NCBI GenBank assembly: GCA_036172665.1
Contig: CM069873.1
Span: forward strand, 47,586,001-47,650,000
Direction: 5' to 3'
DNA: 64,000 bases
From: Prosopocoilus inquinatus
Lineage: Eukaryota; Arthropoda; Insecta; Coleoptera; Lucanidae
The notes under the pieces are model-generated. The model did no database searches and was not told where the DNA came from. It was given only the letters and a program-made list of their open reading frames with translations. The stretch's first letter is position 1; each line of letters opens with the position of its first letter. The translations under genes and the position numbers were made by a program. Positions 21,007 through 32,359 of the stretch are shown here, one piece after another.

Positions 21007-22163
21007 CTGTTTTATTTGATTTAAAGTGAATTGATCGAAATTAGCAACTTCTTCGATTTGAATTTTCGTGTTTACTTTTTTAATTTCATGTGATCTTGAG
21101 TGTAAGATGCGAGAACAATAATCAGCATTTTTGTTCTGGTGGGTTGGTTTAAAAACTACTTCCCAATTAAAATGTGAGAGATAATCGTCATAGTCGCCAT
21201 GCGACTAATATACAGTATTGGAAGAGATTTTTCTGGATGTAAAGTTTGTGCTAGCGACTTGTGATCGGTGATTAACGTAAAATATCGATCATATAAATAA
21301 TAAAAAAAAATCTGTAGTCATACTATGACGAGAGCCTTTTTATCTGCAAGATTCGAAATAAATGTGCTATAATACGTTGCTTTTCCTAGAAATAATTGAA
21401 GTTCTTCGGGAGATGACAGTTGTGGTGCGTCACGAATAGCTTCAATGTACTTCTCAGATGTGTGCAAACCGTGGACATCTATTTTGTGTCCCAAAAATTA
21501 CACCGAAGGAAAGGCGAATACGCATTTCGAACGGTTCAGTCGTAGGCATAAATTTCTAAAACTAAAATTTCATCAAAAAAATTAAGTACATTTTGTAGAC
21601 TGTGCAAAACAGTTTCCATTCGGCCCTGCCAAGTTGCTGGTATATTTGCAGCTCCATAAACGGCACGCGTTGGGCGAATTAATCCATGCGTAGGGGTATT
21701 AAGTGTCAGAGCATGACAGAATTCTTCATCGATTGTCAAACTCGTGCAATGCATCTGTGATATCCAAGTGACAGAAAAGAGAGGCACCTTTCATTCGATG
21801 AAACAAATGTTCTATTTTGGGGATCGGATATTGATCCATGATCATTCTTGGATTCAGTATTGGCTTGTAGTTCCCAGTGATTCTTAATTTTCCATTTTTC
21901 TTTGTGACGATGTGAGTTGTTGCAGCCCATTCGGAATAGTCAACTTTTTCATAAAATCCGGACTTGATTTTTGCATCTATTTCTTTTGCGTAAGCGTCTC
22001 TTAATACTAAAGGTACTTCTCGTGCTTTCGCAAAAACTGGTGACACTCCTTCTTTTAAATGTAGCGTTGCAGGTGGACCTGTGAGCTTTCCGGTCGTGTC
22101 GCTGAAAACATCTTCATATCGTGATAGTAGTTGATTTAAACGTCTAGTTTGTTCTGCTGTCAA
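21007..22163 (-). pseudogene. pol: Reverse transcriptase region, third Gypsy
   Basis: Minus-strand frame from 22163: EQTRRLNQLLSRYEDVFSD, then KIKSGFYEKVDYSEWAA, KLRITGNYKPILN and MDQYPIPKIEHLF, all standard Gypsy RT blocks. A frame change near 21740 leads into a piece with LQNVLNFFDEILV, where the YxDD active site should be; it is degraded. RNase H is fragmentary between 21535 and 21007. Confidence 0.82.
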
Positions 22164-22396
22164 TTGACGTTCAATACATATCAGTACATTAACTTGATTT
22201 GAAAAGAGTTTATTTAAATTGATTACATTAACAAATTGTGAAATCCATTATCGACCTAGTAATGTATCTGAAATACCTTGAACCACGTATAAATCGAGTC
22301 TTCTTGTTGTAGATCCAATGGTAACATCAACTGGTAAGCGTCCAAGACATTTAACACGATGTTCTGTGTAACTCGAAAATTATCTCTTGCTTTTTT

Positions 22397-23415
22397 CTAG
22401 AGTGAATTTTGGCTTGATGGCACGTAAAATTTTTCACTAATTATGCCGCACGGTGCTCCAATACCCAGTTCCATTTGAATTTCTTTTCCAACAATTTTTA
22501 TATCAATGATGTGCACAAGCATTGGTGCGCTAATTTCATGAATTTTACTAAGTTTATGTACAATTCCGATACTTTCAGATGGCTGATTTTCTTCGAAAAT
22601 TTGGGCAGTACTGTAGTTATGTGATTTACGTTTATCTGATCTGCAAACTTTTGCAAAATGACTAGTTTTCCTACAGCTGTGACATCTTGATTCATGATAC
22701 GGACAGTTAATCCTTGCGTGTTGTCCTCCGCATCCGTTACAGCAACTGTTTCGATTTTTTGGAATCGTTTTCGAATGTTTCTGGAATGGTTTGCTTTCTA
22801 TTCTGCTTCGTGATTGTTCTCGTTGGTGTTTCCTTTCAAAATTGTTTGTCTGCAAACGTACAGATTTCGAAGTACGTTTTACTTGCTGAGAAGCATAGCC
22901 TAATTTGTGTGCTGTTTCTGTAGGTACCGTAGATTCAGTGGTTCTGGCTTCATTTGTTGTGTTATGCTTTGCTTCAAGTGTATGAGTTATTTTGTATGCG
23001 TCACGAAACATTTCGGGGTTTTTGGCAACAACTTCATCACACGTTTCACGTGGTACAAGTCCATATAGCAACTATTCGACTAACATTCTGTCCAAAACAT
23101 TACCGTATTCACAGTAAGCAGTAGCTTATTTTAAACGCAGAGCAAAATGTGCAATAGTTTTACCTTTTTGCTGCGTGATTTGTCGGAATTTAATACTTTC
23201 TACAAATTTGTTACGTGCTTGATCAAAGTGATTAATTAACATCATTTATAAGTCTGCGTATGTAAGTTCCTCCGGATGACATGGACTTATCAAGAATTTG
23301 ATGGCGTTATTTAATTCTGCACCCATATGAATACGAGTAAAACTTGAATACAGGTTTTCTGGGATTCTGCTAAATTTAAGTGCCCAGTCAAAACGTTTGA
23401 AGTAGTCTGCGACTG
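22397..23415 (-). pseudogene. gag: Gag and protease, third Gypsy
   Basis: From 23415 the minus strand encodes Gag (FKRFDWALKFSRIPENLYSS). After stops comes a 224-codon frame (23071-22397) with two zinc knuckles, CNGCGGQHARINC and CHSCRKTSHFAKVC, and then the protease. Where the protease should read Asp-Thr/Ser-Gly it reads LGIGAPCGIIS, so the catalytic Asp is lost. In-frame stops before 23071 also show decay. Confidence 0.83.
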
Positions 23416-23419
23416 TCCG

Positions 23420-23737
23420 ATAACGCTAAGATTCGTCTGCTCGTCAACCAAACAATGATGTTGGGCATCGACAAATAAGCCGTAGTGCGCGAGAAAATCG
23501 GCACCAATAATCGGGCCAGTAATGTCCGCGATGACGAAGCGCCAAGTGAATTCGCGTCGCAGCCCGAGATAGAGCATCAACGTGATATCTCACCATATGT
23601 TGAAATTAACACTATTCGCGGCGTAAAGTTGATATTCGGAGCACATGAGTCTTTTGCAAACCCGATTGCGCGAAAACGCACACACATCAGCACCTGTGTC
23701 CACCAAAAATTTAATTTTAGAATACTTGTCTGTTATG
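23420..23737 (-). pseudogene. Protease end of second Gypsy family, copy B
   Basis: Encodes the RREFTWRFVIADITGPIIG-type stretch that follows the protease in copy A, then DFLAHYGLFVDAQHHCLVDE. Its upstream part is on the far side of the 5.4-kb element. The TA at 23738-23739 is the insertion point. Confidence 0.8.
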
Positions 23738-24931
23738 TACAGTCATGGACTTTAAAGACGCCCAGGTCTTTACAACCCCTGTCCACTACTTTACCGCTCG
23801 ACTATATTAATCCGACCGACCTAAAATTATTTACGACGGGTACTCTTGCAGCCTTTCCAACAATTATCTACACGTGTTTGTGTGTATTCATCCTTCAATA
23901 TATTACTGCTTTACACGCCGTGTCCGCAGATCGGGTTTACTATAGGAAAAACGTTTTATTTTTCATTTTTCTGCTTGCCCTAAAACGTAATAAATATTAC
24001 GAAAATAATAAATTCCCATTAATAACTGAAAAAGTTAGGATATTTATCTTCTTACTTTAACAAAATGTCAATCATGTCAGCTAGGAATTGGCGGTATCAT
24101 GAATTTGATACCTTACCACGTTTTCATTCACAATATCTTTGTTTTATGAAAATGTTTGCAGGTTCTTAAAATTTTAAAATTGAAGTTAAAAAATGAAAAC
24201 CTGGTTTTAAGAGAGTTTATTTTAAATTATTTTATTCTACGTAATTATTACCTCTTTTACATTTACAGTAATTGAAGAGTAACTTCTAACTGGTCTAAGT
24301 GCCAATTTTGTGTTAAATTGTTTTTTTTTTTTTGTTAAAATTGCTCCAAATTTTGTTTTTAGTTTTTGGAACTGCAATATTAAGGTGTAATTTGCTTGTG
24401 CCTTTATATATGATTTGATTTCGTTACTTTTGCTATTAAACAGGTTTCAGATTCTATTTTGCTTAAATCAAATTAGCACTTAGACCATTTAGAAGTTACA
24501 TTCTTCGATTAATATTACTTGACTTAAACAGTTTACATGCATTTACGCAATTACGTGATAGTGTAAATATGATTTTATTTCATTGTTATTAATGGAAATT
24601 TAATATTTTCTGTAGCTGTTTTGGAATTTTTTAGACTTTTTATAAAGAATGTTTTTTTTTCAAAAAGTGAAAAATTAAAGGGTCTTCCTAGAGTAAACTA
24701 TATCCGTGGACACATTGTATATTGGATTCTATATTATACAAATTTCGCAAAAGTGTAGTAATTTTTTAAGTTTTCTGATTAGATATAAAAATCTTTAGAA
24801 TTTTAATTTTACTATAATTTTATACAACTATAAAATTGTGAAAAGCTTAAACAGCGACTCTCTACGATTAGAATTTTATAAAATTGCGATTAAATATAAC
24901 TGAAATTGTGTCTGGCAACAGGAAAGTTTTA

Positions 24932-24985
24932 GAAAAGAGTTTATACATTTATTTCAGGCTATTTGGCCTTCATCAGAACTATCTT
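24932..24985 (-). ncRNA. Hammerhead ribozyme, third type (PLE-terminus-like)
   Basis: Read on the minus strand: AAGAUAGUU, CUGAUGA, AGGC-CAAAUA-GCCU (stem II), GAAA, AUA-AAUG-UAU (stem III), A at the cleavage position, AACUCUUUU. The last block pairs with the first to give a stem I of nine positions with one mismatch and one G-U. All invariant bases are there. Its sequence is unlike the 312-bp repeat ribozyme and unlike the PLE ribozymes at 44281 and 50853. Hammerheads of this look are known from PLE long terminal repeats, so it may mark a PLE remnant. Confidence 0.75.
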
Positions 24986-25022
24986 AAAATTTTTTATCAC
25001 AGAATTTTTGGAAGTGACCCTA

Positions 25023-25217
25023 CATTGAGAAAAATGTACGCTTTATTCGGATTCGTGTTAAAAAACGACTCAGCGTACTGACCTGCAAAATTTACAGTAC
25101 GAGAATGCTTTTTTTTTCAGCGATACACATTAGAAAAACTATTCTAAACTGTTAATTTCGCAGTAGTACGCTGAGTCGGTTTTTAAACGAAAGTGTCCCT
25201 TAATATTTTTCTCAGTG
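25023..25217. repeat. 195-bp palindromic MITE, TA-flanked
   Basis: The ends, CATTGAGAAAAAT and ATTTTTCTCAGTG, are inverted repeats next to TA (25021-25022 and 25218-25219). Inside, the ACGACTCAGCGTACTG and GTACGCTGAGTCGGT arms also pair. No coding capacity. Confidence 0.8.
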
Positions 25218-26708
25218 TATTACTTTCATAAATTACCTGAAAGTGTAAAGAATGATATCTCGAAACAACTTATATTTTTTTTAAGTACGACAACTTTCAT
25301 ACGATTTTTTAAGGAAAATTGTGTATTAATATGCGATACAAAATATATAGGTATTTTTTTATTTACAAAAAAAAAAACATTTTCCGAGAAAAAAATTATT
25401 TTTCTACTGGAAACCTATTTACAATTTTAAACTGAAATTGGGGACTAGTTAAATAAACAATAAACATTTTCTATGTACTATACAAATATATATTACATAG
25501 ACTACATGCATTAAAAGTTATTCAAATTATATACATAACTTTAACAACTAAACTAAATGTATTTAAATTCGTGTGTAATAACCATTTGCATCTATGCAGT
25601 CCTGCAAATTACGCATACTGTCAATTAATTTCTCACATAGATTCACATTTCGTAAATTGTTCCATACTCTATGTGTATGGCGTTGAAGGGCCTCAAGTGT
25701 TCTTTGTTGCCCCCCAAGATAATCTTGTCCTTCGTTCCAGCTCCTGACCATATTGCCCCATAAATTTTCTATGGGGTTCAGATCAGAAGATTTCGCCGGC
25801 CATTGTAAACGTCGTATAAGATTTTCATTTTCTATAAACCAGTTGTTTACACATTGGGCTTTGTGGATTGGACAAATATAATTGGCTCGTTTCTTTCATT
25901 TTCTGGATATAATATATTTAATGAAGGCAGCAGCACCTCATCCAGAATTTGCACATACCTCCGGGCATCGAATCTGGGGAGTGATACACATACAAGTTCT
26001 CCTGGACCAGCTCTGTGCATCCATTCCTAAAAACCCGTTAATAATCTTCCACTGTGTCTATTCTCCTGAACATTTTCTCTATTATATGGAGTATTATTCG
26101 GTCTCCACAAATGTACTGGAGAATCGTCTGATGGCATAAACGTCTTCTCATCAGAAAAGACAACTTGGCTCCAATCACGGTCTATATTTTCCTCACAGAA
26201 GTGTAATCGCGTCGCTGCGTCTTCTGCAGAAAGAGCAATTTTCTTTGCAGGTATGCGCGAGTGAAAATCCTCTTTATTCAAAACTCGCCTTATAGTGCGA
26301 GTGGATCAGTTAAGTCGCAATTGTTCTTTTAGAATAATTGACATAACAAATGGAGTCATTCTGGTGAAATTTGTTATTTGTTGAGAGTCTTCTTCCGATA
26401 ACACTGGAAGTCGTTCTGATCTATGCGTCATTAGATCCCCTTCAGTATTGTATTTATCGATCCATCTCTTCACCTGACGACGTTAAAAAATATATTTAAT
26501 TTGAACTACATGACATGACAAGAAATTAATAATAATTGTCTCGTTAATGGCGATATTGTTTTAAACATTTACAAATGTAAATTTAAATATTTTGTGGATT
26601 GAACAAATTTTTAATTTAGAATATATGTTTCTTTTAAATAAATATCATTGAATAAAATTGTATTATAGAAAAATTTTGTGCAAATCGTTTTTGATTGCAG
26701 CGAGAACC

Positions 26709-26773
26709 TCGAGTAGCCTCTGGACAGCTGTTTCAGCTCTGCTTGGGGCTTCTTCAGCAGAAACGTAGCTCGA
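26709..26773 (-). ncRNA. Hammerhead ribozyme (312-bp repeat family)
   Basis: Core CUGAAGA and GAAA and the cleavage site are intact. One pair of stem II is lost (GGGCU reads GAGCU) and one outer stem I pair is lost. Confidence 0.85.
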
Positions 26774-27020
26774 CATTCCCACTGCAGACCAAAAACGACT
26801 TGCCCAATTTATTCGCAAATGTGATGTAAGAATGATGAACATATAAAATAGCGACATCTTACTATCGCTTTTTGACCTAACATTGCAGTAGGATAGACAA
26901 ATTGAAGCGAGATTTGCTCCTAATGAGTCCCCCATGCAAGGCGGCCATGCTTGCTGTCAAAGCATAATGAAAGATTTTAGAAAAATTTTGTGCAAATCGT
27001 TTTTGATTGCAGCGAGAACC

Positions 27021-27085
27021 TCGTGCAGCCTCTGGACAGCTGTTTCAGCCCTGCTTGGGGCTTCTTCAGCAGAAACGTAGCTCGA
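27021..27085 (-). ncRNA. Hammerhead ribozyme (312-bp repeat family)
   Basis: Core, stem II and cleavage site are intact. The outer stem I strand reads GCACGA, one mismatch from the standard GCUCGA. Confidence 0.87.
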
Positions 27086-27333
27086 CATTCCCACTGCAGA
27101 CCAAAAACGATTTGCACAAAATTTTTCTAAAATCTTTCATTATGCTTTGACAGCAAGCATGGCCGCCTTGCATGGGGGACTCATTAGGAGCAAATCCCGC
27201 TTCAATTTGTCTATCCTACTGCAATGTTAGGTCAAAAAGCGATAGTAAGATGTCGCTATTTTATATGTTCATCATTCTTACATCGCATTTGCGAATAAAT
27301 TGGGCAAGTCGTTTTTGGTCTGCAGTGGGAATG

Positions 27334-27398
27334 TCGAGCTACGTTTCTGCTGAAGAAGCCCCAAGCAGGGCTGAAACAGCTGTCCAGAGGCTCCTCGA
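27334..27398 (+). ncRNA. Hammerhead ribozyme (312-bp repeat family), plus strand
   Basis: Inverted partner of the two minus-strand copies. Core, stem II and GUC cleavage site are intact; one base change in the outer stem I strand. Confidence 0.88.
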
Positions 27399-27905
27399 GG
27401 TTCTCGCTGCAATCAAAAACGATTTGCACAAAATTTTTCTAAAATCTTTCATTATGCTTTGACAGCAAGCATGGCCGCCTTGCATGGGGGACTCATTAGG
27501 AGCAAATCCCGCTTCAATTTGTCTATTCTACTGCAATGTTAGGTCAAAAAGCGATAGTAAGATGTTGCTATTTTATATGTTAATAAAATTGTAGTTCAAA
27601 AAACTGAATTTTCAAAAAATTAAAACTTTTATTTTTTTAAATTATACTAATGATTTTTATTTAAAAATTTAATACAAATTTACTTACCGAAAGTCCCAAT
27701 CTTCTGCTGATTTCATTAACGGAATGTCCACTGTTATATAAACCAATAATAAACCCCCTGTCTTGTAAAGATGAATCTCGCTGTCCCAAATCTCGCGGCA
27801 TTTTCTTTCAAATCAGGTTATTCTTTTCCACAGACAAAACTAAACTGATTTATAAAATTTTTCATCTCGTTATATATACTAAGATAATCTGTCTTAACAC
27901 AATTA

Positions 27906-28206
27906 CAGCCTGGGCTAAAAGTATTAGGCACCCTTGCGATTTTAATTCTTCTCCGAAAGTGTTTACACAAAAGTTTCTAATTTTGTTGTAGTGAGAACTA
28001 TATAGGATAATTTAAACAATGCCCAATACTTTATAGGGATTGTAAAACATCTGGCAGGTAACATTTCGCAATTCTGGTTCAGAGAACAGGTAATCAGTCT
28101 CCTATCGGCGTACAGTGGGAAAAACCGACGATTTTACCGGCCAAAAATAAAAAGTCATACCCTAAGGGTGTTTTTTCGCTTGGTGCGTTACTTTATCACC
28201 ACACTG
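27906..28206 (+). repeat. Orphan Tc1-like terminal repeat and unassigned sequence
   Basis: CAGCCTGGGCTAAAAGTATT, preceded by TA, has the look of a Tc1-like terminus, but no matching opposite end is found. The rest up to the right arm of the 5.4-kb element has no gene. Confidence 0.45.
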
Positions 28207-29148
28207 TATAGAATCCAATATACTCCATATCCACGGATCGAGTTCATATAGGGAAAACATTTTAATTTTTCACTTCTCGAAAAAAATCATTCTTTATTAA
28301 AAAAAAAACTGGTTGTCCAAAAAATTCCAAAACCGCCATAGAAAATATTAATCTCCGTTAAAAACAATAAAATAAAATCATTTACACTGTCACAAAATAT
28401 GGCAATACTCAAAAATTCCGTTAGTAAATACACGTAAACTGTTTCAGTAAAGTAATATCAATTTAATTAAAGAGTATACCTAACTTTTTAATGGTGTAAG
28501 TGTAAATAGAGTCAATTCCAAAAACTAAAAACACAATTTGGAGCAGTTTTAACAAAAAAAAATAACCATTTAACACAAAATTGGCACTTAGACCAGCTAG
28601 AAGTTACTCTTCAATTACTGTAAATGTAAAAGGGGTAATAGTTACGTAGAATAAAATAATTTAAAATAAACTCTCTTAAAAACAGGTTTTCACTTTTTAA
28701 CTTCAATTTTGAAATTTTAAGAACCTGCAAACATTTTCATAAAACAAAGATATTGTGAATGAAAACGTGGTAAGGTATCAAATTCATAATACCGCCAATT
28801 CCTAGCTGACATGATTGACATTTTGTTAAAGTAAAAAGATAAATATCCTAACTTTTTCAGTTATTAATGGGAATTTATTATTTTCGTAATATTTATTACG
28901 TTTTAGGGCAAGCAGAAAAATGAAAAATAAAACGTTTTTCCTATAGTAAACCCGATCTGCGGACACGGCGTGTAAAGCAGTATTATATTGAAGCACGGAT
29001 ACATACAAACACGTGTAGATAATTGTTGGAACGGCTATAAGAGTACCCATCGTAAATAATTTTAGGTCGGTCGTATTAATATAGTCGAGCGGTAAAGTAG
29101 TGGACAGGGGTTGTAAAGATTTGGGCGTCTTTAAAGTCCATGACTGTA

Positions 29149-29951
29149 CAATCGGCGCGATTTTATTCCCTTAATGTCGGCCGCGTCTACCGACTGGTGT
29201 ACGCGTTTCCCGAAGCTAACTTGCACGGTGGAGAACATTTCTTGGCTTTGGCACCGAAACGGTAATGATACCAGCACATGTCCCATCGTTGTCGGGAATT
29301 CGAGCGCAAACGCGACCGCTTCTGATCCACCGTGGTACTTTGCATCTAGGCGAGTTGTTGCCGGAGGGCGTCGATTTCTTGCCGGAGGCTATCTTCTGTA
29401 GTCGTTGAAACTGCGGACACCTACTGCGGCATCATCACCTCAGTAATTTTGTCGGCTAATGTTGCGGCTTTGTCTAACGGTACGTTGGACTGCGTGGCAA
29501 AAATGGATTGCGCATTTGTTGGGAGTCGAGTCATTTACAGGGAACGGAGGACCGTGTCGTTGACGGAGCTTTCAACCAAATTACGCAAGTGACAAAGAAA
29601 TTGCGACGGTCGTCGTTCGCCCATTTCTTCGCCTTCTAGTAAGCGACGCATTTGTTGTTCCGCGGATACTGATAAGCTGGCTATAAGTTGCTCCTTGATG
29701 TGCTGGTATTTATTTTCGCTAGGAGGTGTGATTACAATATCTTCTACCTCTGATGCGATATTTGGTTCAAGGTGTGACACCACATAGTAGAACTGGGTCG
29801 TGTCTTGTGTAATGCCAGTCAACGCCAATTGTGCTTCTATTTGGGCAAACCACAATTCAGGTTCCTTGGGCCAGAACGGTGGTACCTTGATACCAATACG
29901 ATGCACGACGCCGCCCTGGGCGTCTTGAGGTCCTACTCCGTTGTTCAGCAT
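29149..29951 (-). pseudogene. gag: Gag of second Gypsy family, copy B
   Basis: Minus-strand frame from an ATG at 29951: MLNNGVGPQDAQGG, then PPFWPKEPELWFAQIEAQ, so the start missing in copy A is kept here. A stop ends the first piece at 29535, at the same place as the premature stop in copy A. The frame continues MTRLPTNAQSIFATQ in the next piece, with more stops, to the CWYHYRFGAKAKKC motif near 29255. The shared stop suggests that it predates the split of the two copies. Confidence 0.85.
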
Positions 29952-29968
29952 GGCAGGTGTTACACACT

Positions 29969-30108
29969 AAGTCACGAAAAATTCTAGTCTACGTGAATAT
30001 ATCCTCGGCAGATCTCTCACTGCGTGCGTATTTTTGCCGTCGTTCGGCATGGCACGAAAAATTCTAGTCCACGTGAAAATATCCTCAACAGGTCTCTCAT
30101 TACTTGTA
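29969..30108. repeat. Imperfect 80-bp duplication upstream of gag
   Basis: The ACGAAAAATTCTAGTC-ACGTGAA-ATATCCTC pattern occurs twice, about 80 bp apart, in what is probably the leader or LTR of copy B. Confidence 0.5.
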
Positions 30109-30219
30109 TATTTCGAGATAGATTTTTTCTTGAGCGTGAATGTTTATCAGCCTTGTGGATGCACTCGGATTTTCATTGTTGCACGTGTTGCTTTACGTAA
30201 AATATTCATTTTTTAAGTA

Positions 30220-30510
30220 CGGATATTAAACGGGTCCAAACCAAGAAATAAAAGTAATTTTTGCAATTTTCAATCTATTTATTCTAAATTGGGGTTATTA
30301 GAAATATATTATGAAGAAATCAAAAGCAATAACACGAAATCTTATATAAAGAAGGCCTTGTACCAGAATCGTGAAATATCGTTTCAAATTTTCTTGTGCC
30401 TGCAACAAGTAAGAACCCAAGACCAAATTTTATTCTAATGAATAATTTGTATAAATATAAATGAATAAGCTAACCACTCGGAAGAGTTAACTGAAAAATG
30501 TTCATTAACT
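30220..30510 (+). repeat. Diverged dispersed repeat (related to 49125-49410)
   Basis: Shares the order of several short blocks (GATATTAAAC, TTATTAGAAA, CTTGTGCCTGCAAC-like, ATAAATGAATAAGCTAA) with 49125-49410 in the same orientation. Too diverged to classify. Confidence 0.5.
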
Positions 30511-32347
30511 ACTTCACATCTGGAGCAAATCGGATAACTATAATAATAATAATAATACACAAATAGGTGAAGATGACGATGAAATAAATTTTCTATATTA
30601 TTTACTATCAAGTACATCTGAGAAAGTTAATGATGCCGAAAAAAGAAGATGAAGAAAAAGAAGCATAGGAAGAAGCACCAGAGGAAGACAGCGACAAAGA
30701 AGGATAATAATTTGAAATATGGATTGTTCCTACCTAAAAAAAGATTTATCACAAAAAGACGCCTCGCATTCTACCTCGAAAATGGAATGGAAATGAATGC
30801 ATTTTACTCTTTGTGTTTTCTTGACCTTACATCAAGAAAACGGTTCGTCGTACGTAAAAATGTATAGGAACATTTTTATGAGGAATTGTCTAATCTATAT
30901 TTCTTATAATAATGAATTGTTGTTAGACCAATAGCAAGCGAGATAATCGCGAGAAACCATTTCTTTTGACGTTTGACCTGAAATAACACGTGAAGCCGGC
31001 ATGATATCGATGAGGACTTCTTGTATTTATTTATAATGGCTACATAAAGGTGTATACAAATATTCAGCTAGGTTGGATTTTTTCGGAGGACAAATCACCA
31101 CAAAACACCTCCCTCTCGTTTTCTGACCATCCTTACAGCGCGTCATTCCTAATTTCTAGTAAACACTTTTTTGCTAGAGTTTTATTGCTTTTCATAAAAA
31201 AAGTACTTCCTTATTACTGTTGCTGCCGATTTATGTAATGTTTTAAAATGTTCCTAAATGAATTCCCTTTACAGATATCAAAAAATAATCTCCGTACATA
31301 TTTAGTTGTTACCACAAATGTGTTTCTTGTTGTCGTGACACTTGAAGACTTCTTGGCCGAAGATGACCATTTTGACTTACGATGTGTTCACCTTTTGCTA
31401 GGCTTAAGAGATGCCTTCATATCAGCAAAGACCTGCAGTCCTTTGTTACATCGTAGAAGCTTCAAGACTGACTTTAAGTTTAAGGTTCAATGTGTTTTGT
31501 CGTAACACATATCATTTAATTCACGTACCAAAATTTGTGCTTTAGTATTATTTGAGACGAAATACCTTGGAATTACAATTCTCCCTTGATACACGAAAAT
31601 TACACTGACTTTAAACAAAATTCTGATGTAAAATCATAATAATACATCCCAGAAATGTAAGTAAAACTTATTTAACATAATCAAAATTAAACCTTCAACT
31701 AAAATAACATAGCAACATGTCAAAATGTGATAGATCAACCGGTGTTGTCAACTCTCAACTTTAAGAAGTCTACAAGTCAATTTGTTATGTAAATAATTAA
31801 TTATTTTATGTCAAAATGGTGAAAATTGTAAGACGCGGAAAAAAAATTGCTATTCAAAAACCATTTGTAAAGTACCAAACCGACAGGCCAGATTTGGGAA
31901 AAGAGTAAATTAGTGAAACATTAGATGAAATTTTTGCAGTGAGTACAATATTTCAAATTTGTAAGCGTACTTGTCATTTAGAAATACTTATTGTAGATTG
32001 TAGATGTGTATAAGGGATATATTGACAAAAAAACGAGACGAATTCCAAAGTTCTTCTTCTGGCAAATGTATTGCTACGGATAAATTTTTAAATTATTTGT
32101 TTAGAAAAGATTTGCAACGACTAATTTGGCAATATAGTTTGAAAAATGAAAAATACAGCTTGTGACGAAAAGAAAATATTGCAGCATTGCTTCATTCGCA
32201 GTAACCTTAAATTCAAAGTCAAAATGACTTTCATTGTCACAGTTCAGTTACTTGCATAAGTACCACTTTTTTCCCAAACTTTCATGTCATACTTCGATGG
32301 TAAATAAATAAAAAAACAGATATTACAAAAAATAATCTTTCGCAACT
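30511..32347. other. AT-rich stretch with no recognised feature
   Basis: Short open frames only (for example 31248-31505) and none with a known domain. A Lys-rich piece starting MVKIVRRGKKIAIQKP at about 31816 ends after some 30 codons; it could be a decayed exon, but nothing supports that further. Confidence 0.4.
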
Positions 32348-32359
32348 AACCGGTTACGA

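Larger units (their letters stand above)
20262..23415 (-). mobile_element. Third Gypsy element, inserted in copy B of the second family
   Basis: A different Ty3/Gypsy lineage, similar in style to the K02A2.6-type Pol proteins common in invertebrate genomes. It is cut at both ends: Gag has no start and integrase ends early. No LTR is seen at either border. It splits the second family's protease-RT linker between 20258 and 23416. Confidence 0.8.
26663..27581. mobile_element. Fold-back hammerhead element (retrozyme-like) with 12-bp TSD
   Basis: About 1.4 minus-oriented units (26663-27114) are followed directly by about 1.5 plus-oriented units (27115-27581), forming a large inverted repeat. The insertion is flanked by AATAAAATTGTA at 26651-26662 and 27582-27593, a perfect 12-bp target duplication. 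It carries three ribozyme cores. It lies in an intron and so may have been tolerated. Confidence 0.9.
25563..27801 (-). pseudogene. Tc1-like transposase gene with an intron
   Basis: Begins at an ATG (27801) with MPRDLGQRDSSLQ and a helix-turn-helix (NSGHSVNEISRRLG). A GTAAGT donor at 27687-27682 and a CAG acceptor at 26476-26474 bound an intron of 1214 bp; joining the exons keeps the frame. Exon 2 continues with VKRWIDKYNTEGDL and, after a stop, DWSQVVFSDEKTF with the first catalytic Asp. Near 25880-25860 the usual second-Asp region is disrupted, and SSDLNPIENLWG and the C-terminal tail end at 25563. Tc1 enzymes are DD34E/D cut-and-paste transposases. Stops and the damaged second Asp make it inactive. 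The intron hosts the hammerhead element at 26663-27581. Confidence 0.85.
23740..29146. mobile_element. 5.4-kb TA-flanked element with about 0.95-kb inverted arms
   Basis: The ends are CAGTCATGGACTTTAAAGAC and its complement, each flanked by TA (23738-23739 and 29147-29148). The arms run from 23740 to about 24735 and from about 28207 to 29146, and are highly similar. The interrupted Gypsy sequence rejoins at a single TA when compared with copy A, which supports the call. The arms encode nothing recognisable. Tc1/mariner-type by target site. The inner 3.4 kb has its own insertions. Confidence 0.87.
17905..29990 (-). mobile_element. Second Ty3/Gypsy family, copy B, with nested insertions
   Basis: Minus-strand order: gag (29951 down to 29149), a TA-flanked 5.4-kb DNA element (23740-29146), protease (23737-23420), a third Gypsy (20262-23415), RT and RNase H (20258 to about 18935), integrase (about 18720 to 17905). 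The interrupted ends rejoin when compared with copy A at 12682-16240, which fixes the insertion points. Confidence 0.88.

Noticed and set aside
25215..25430. 71-codon frame starting YYFHKLPESVKND
   Set aside because: Slight resemblance to the end of LINE polymerases, but too short and AT-driven to support.
30435..31505. Series of small open frames in AT-rich DNA
   Set aside because: Short, low complexity, no recognisable domain and no splice context that I could support.
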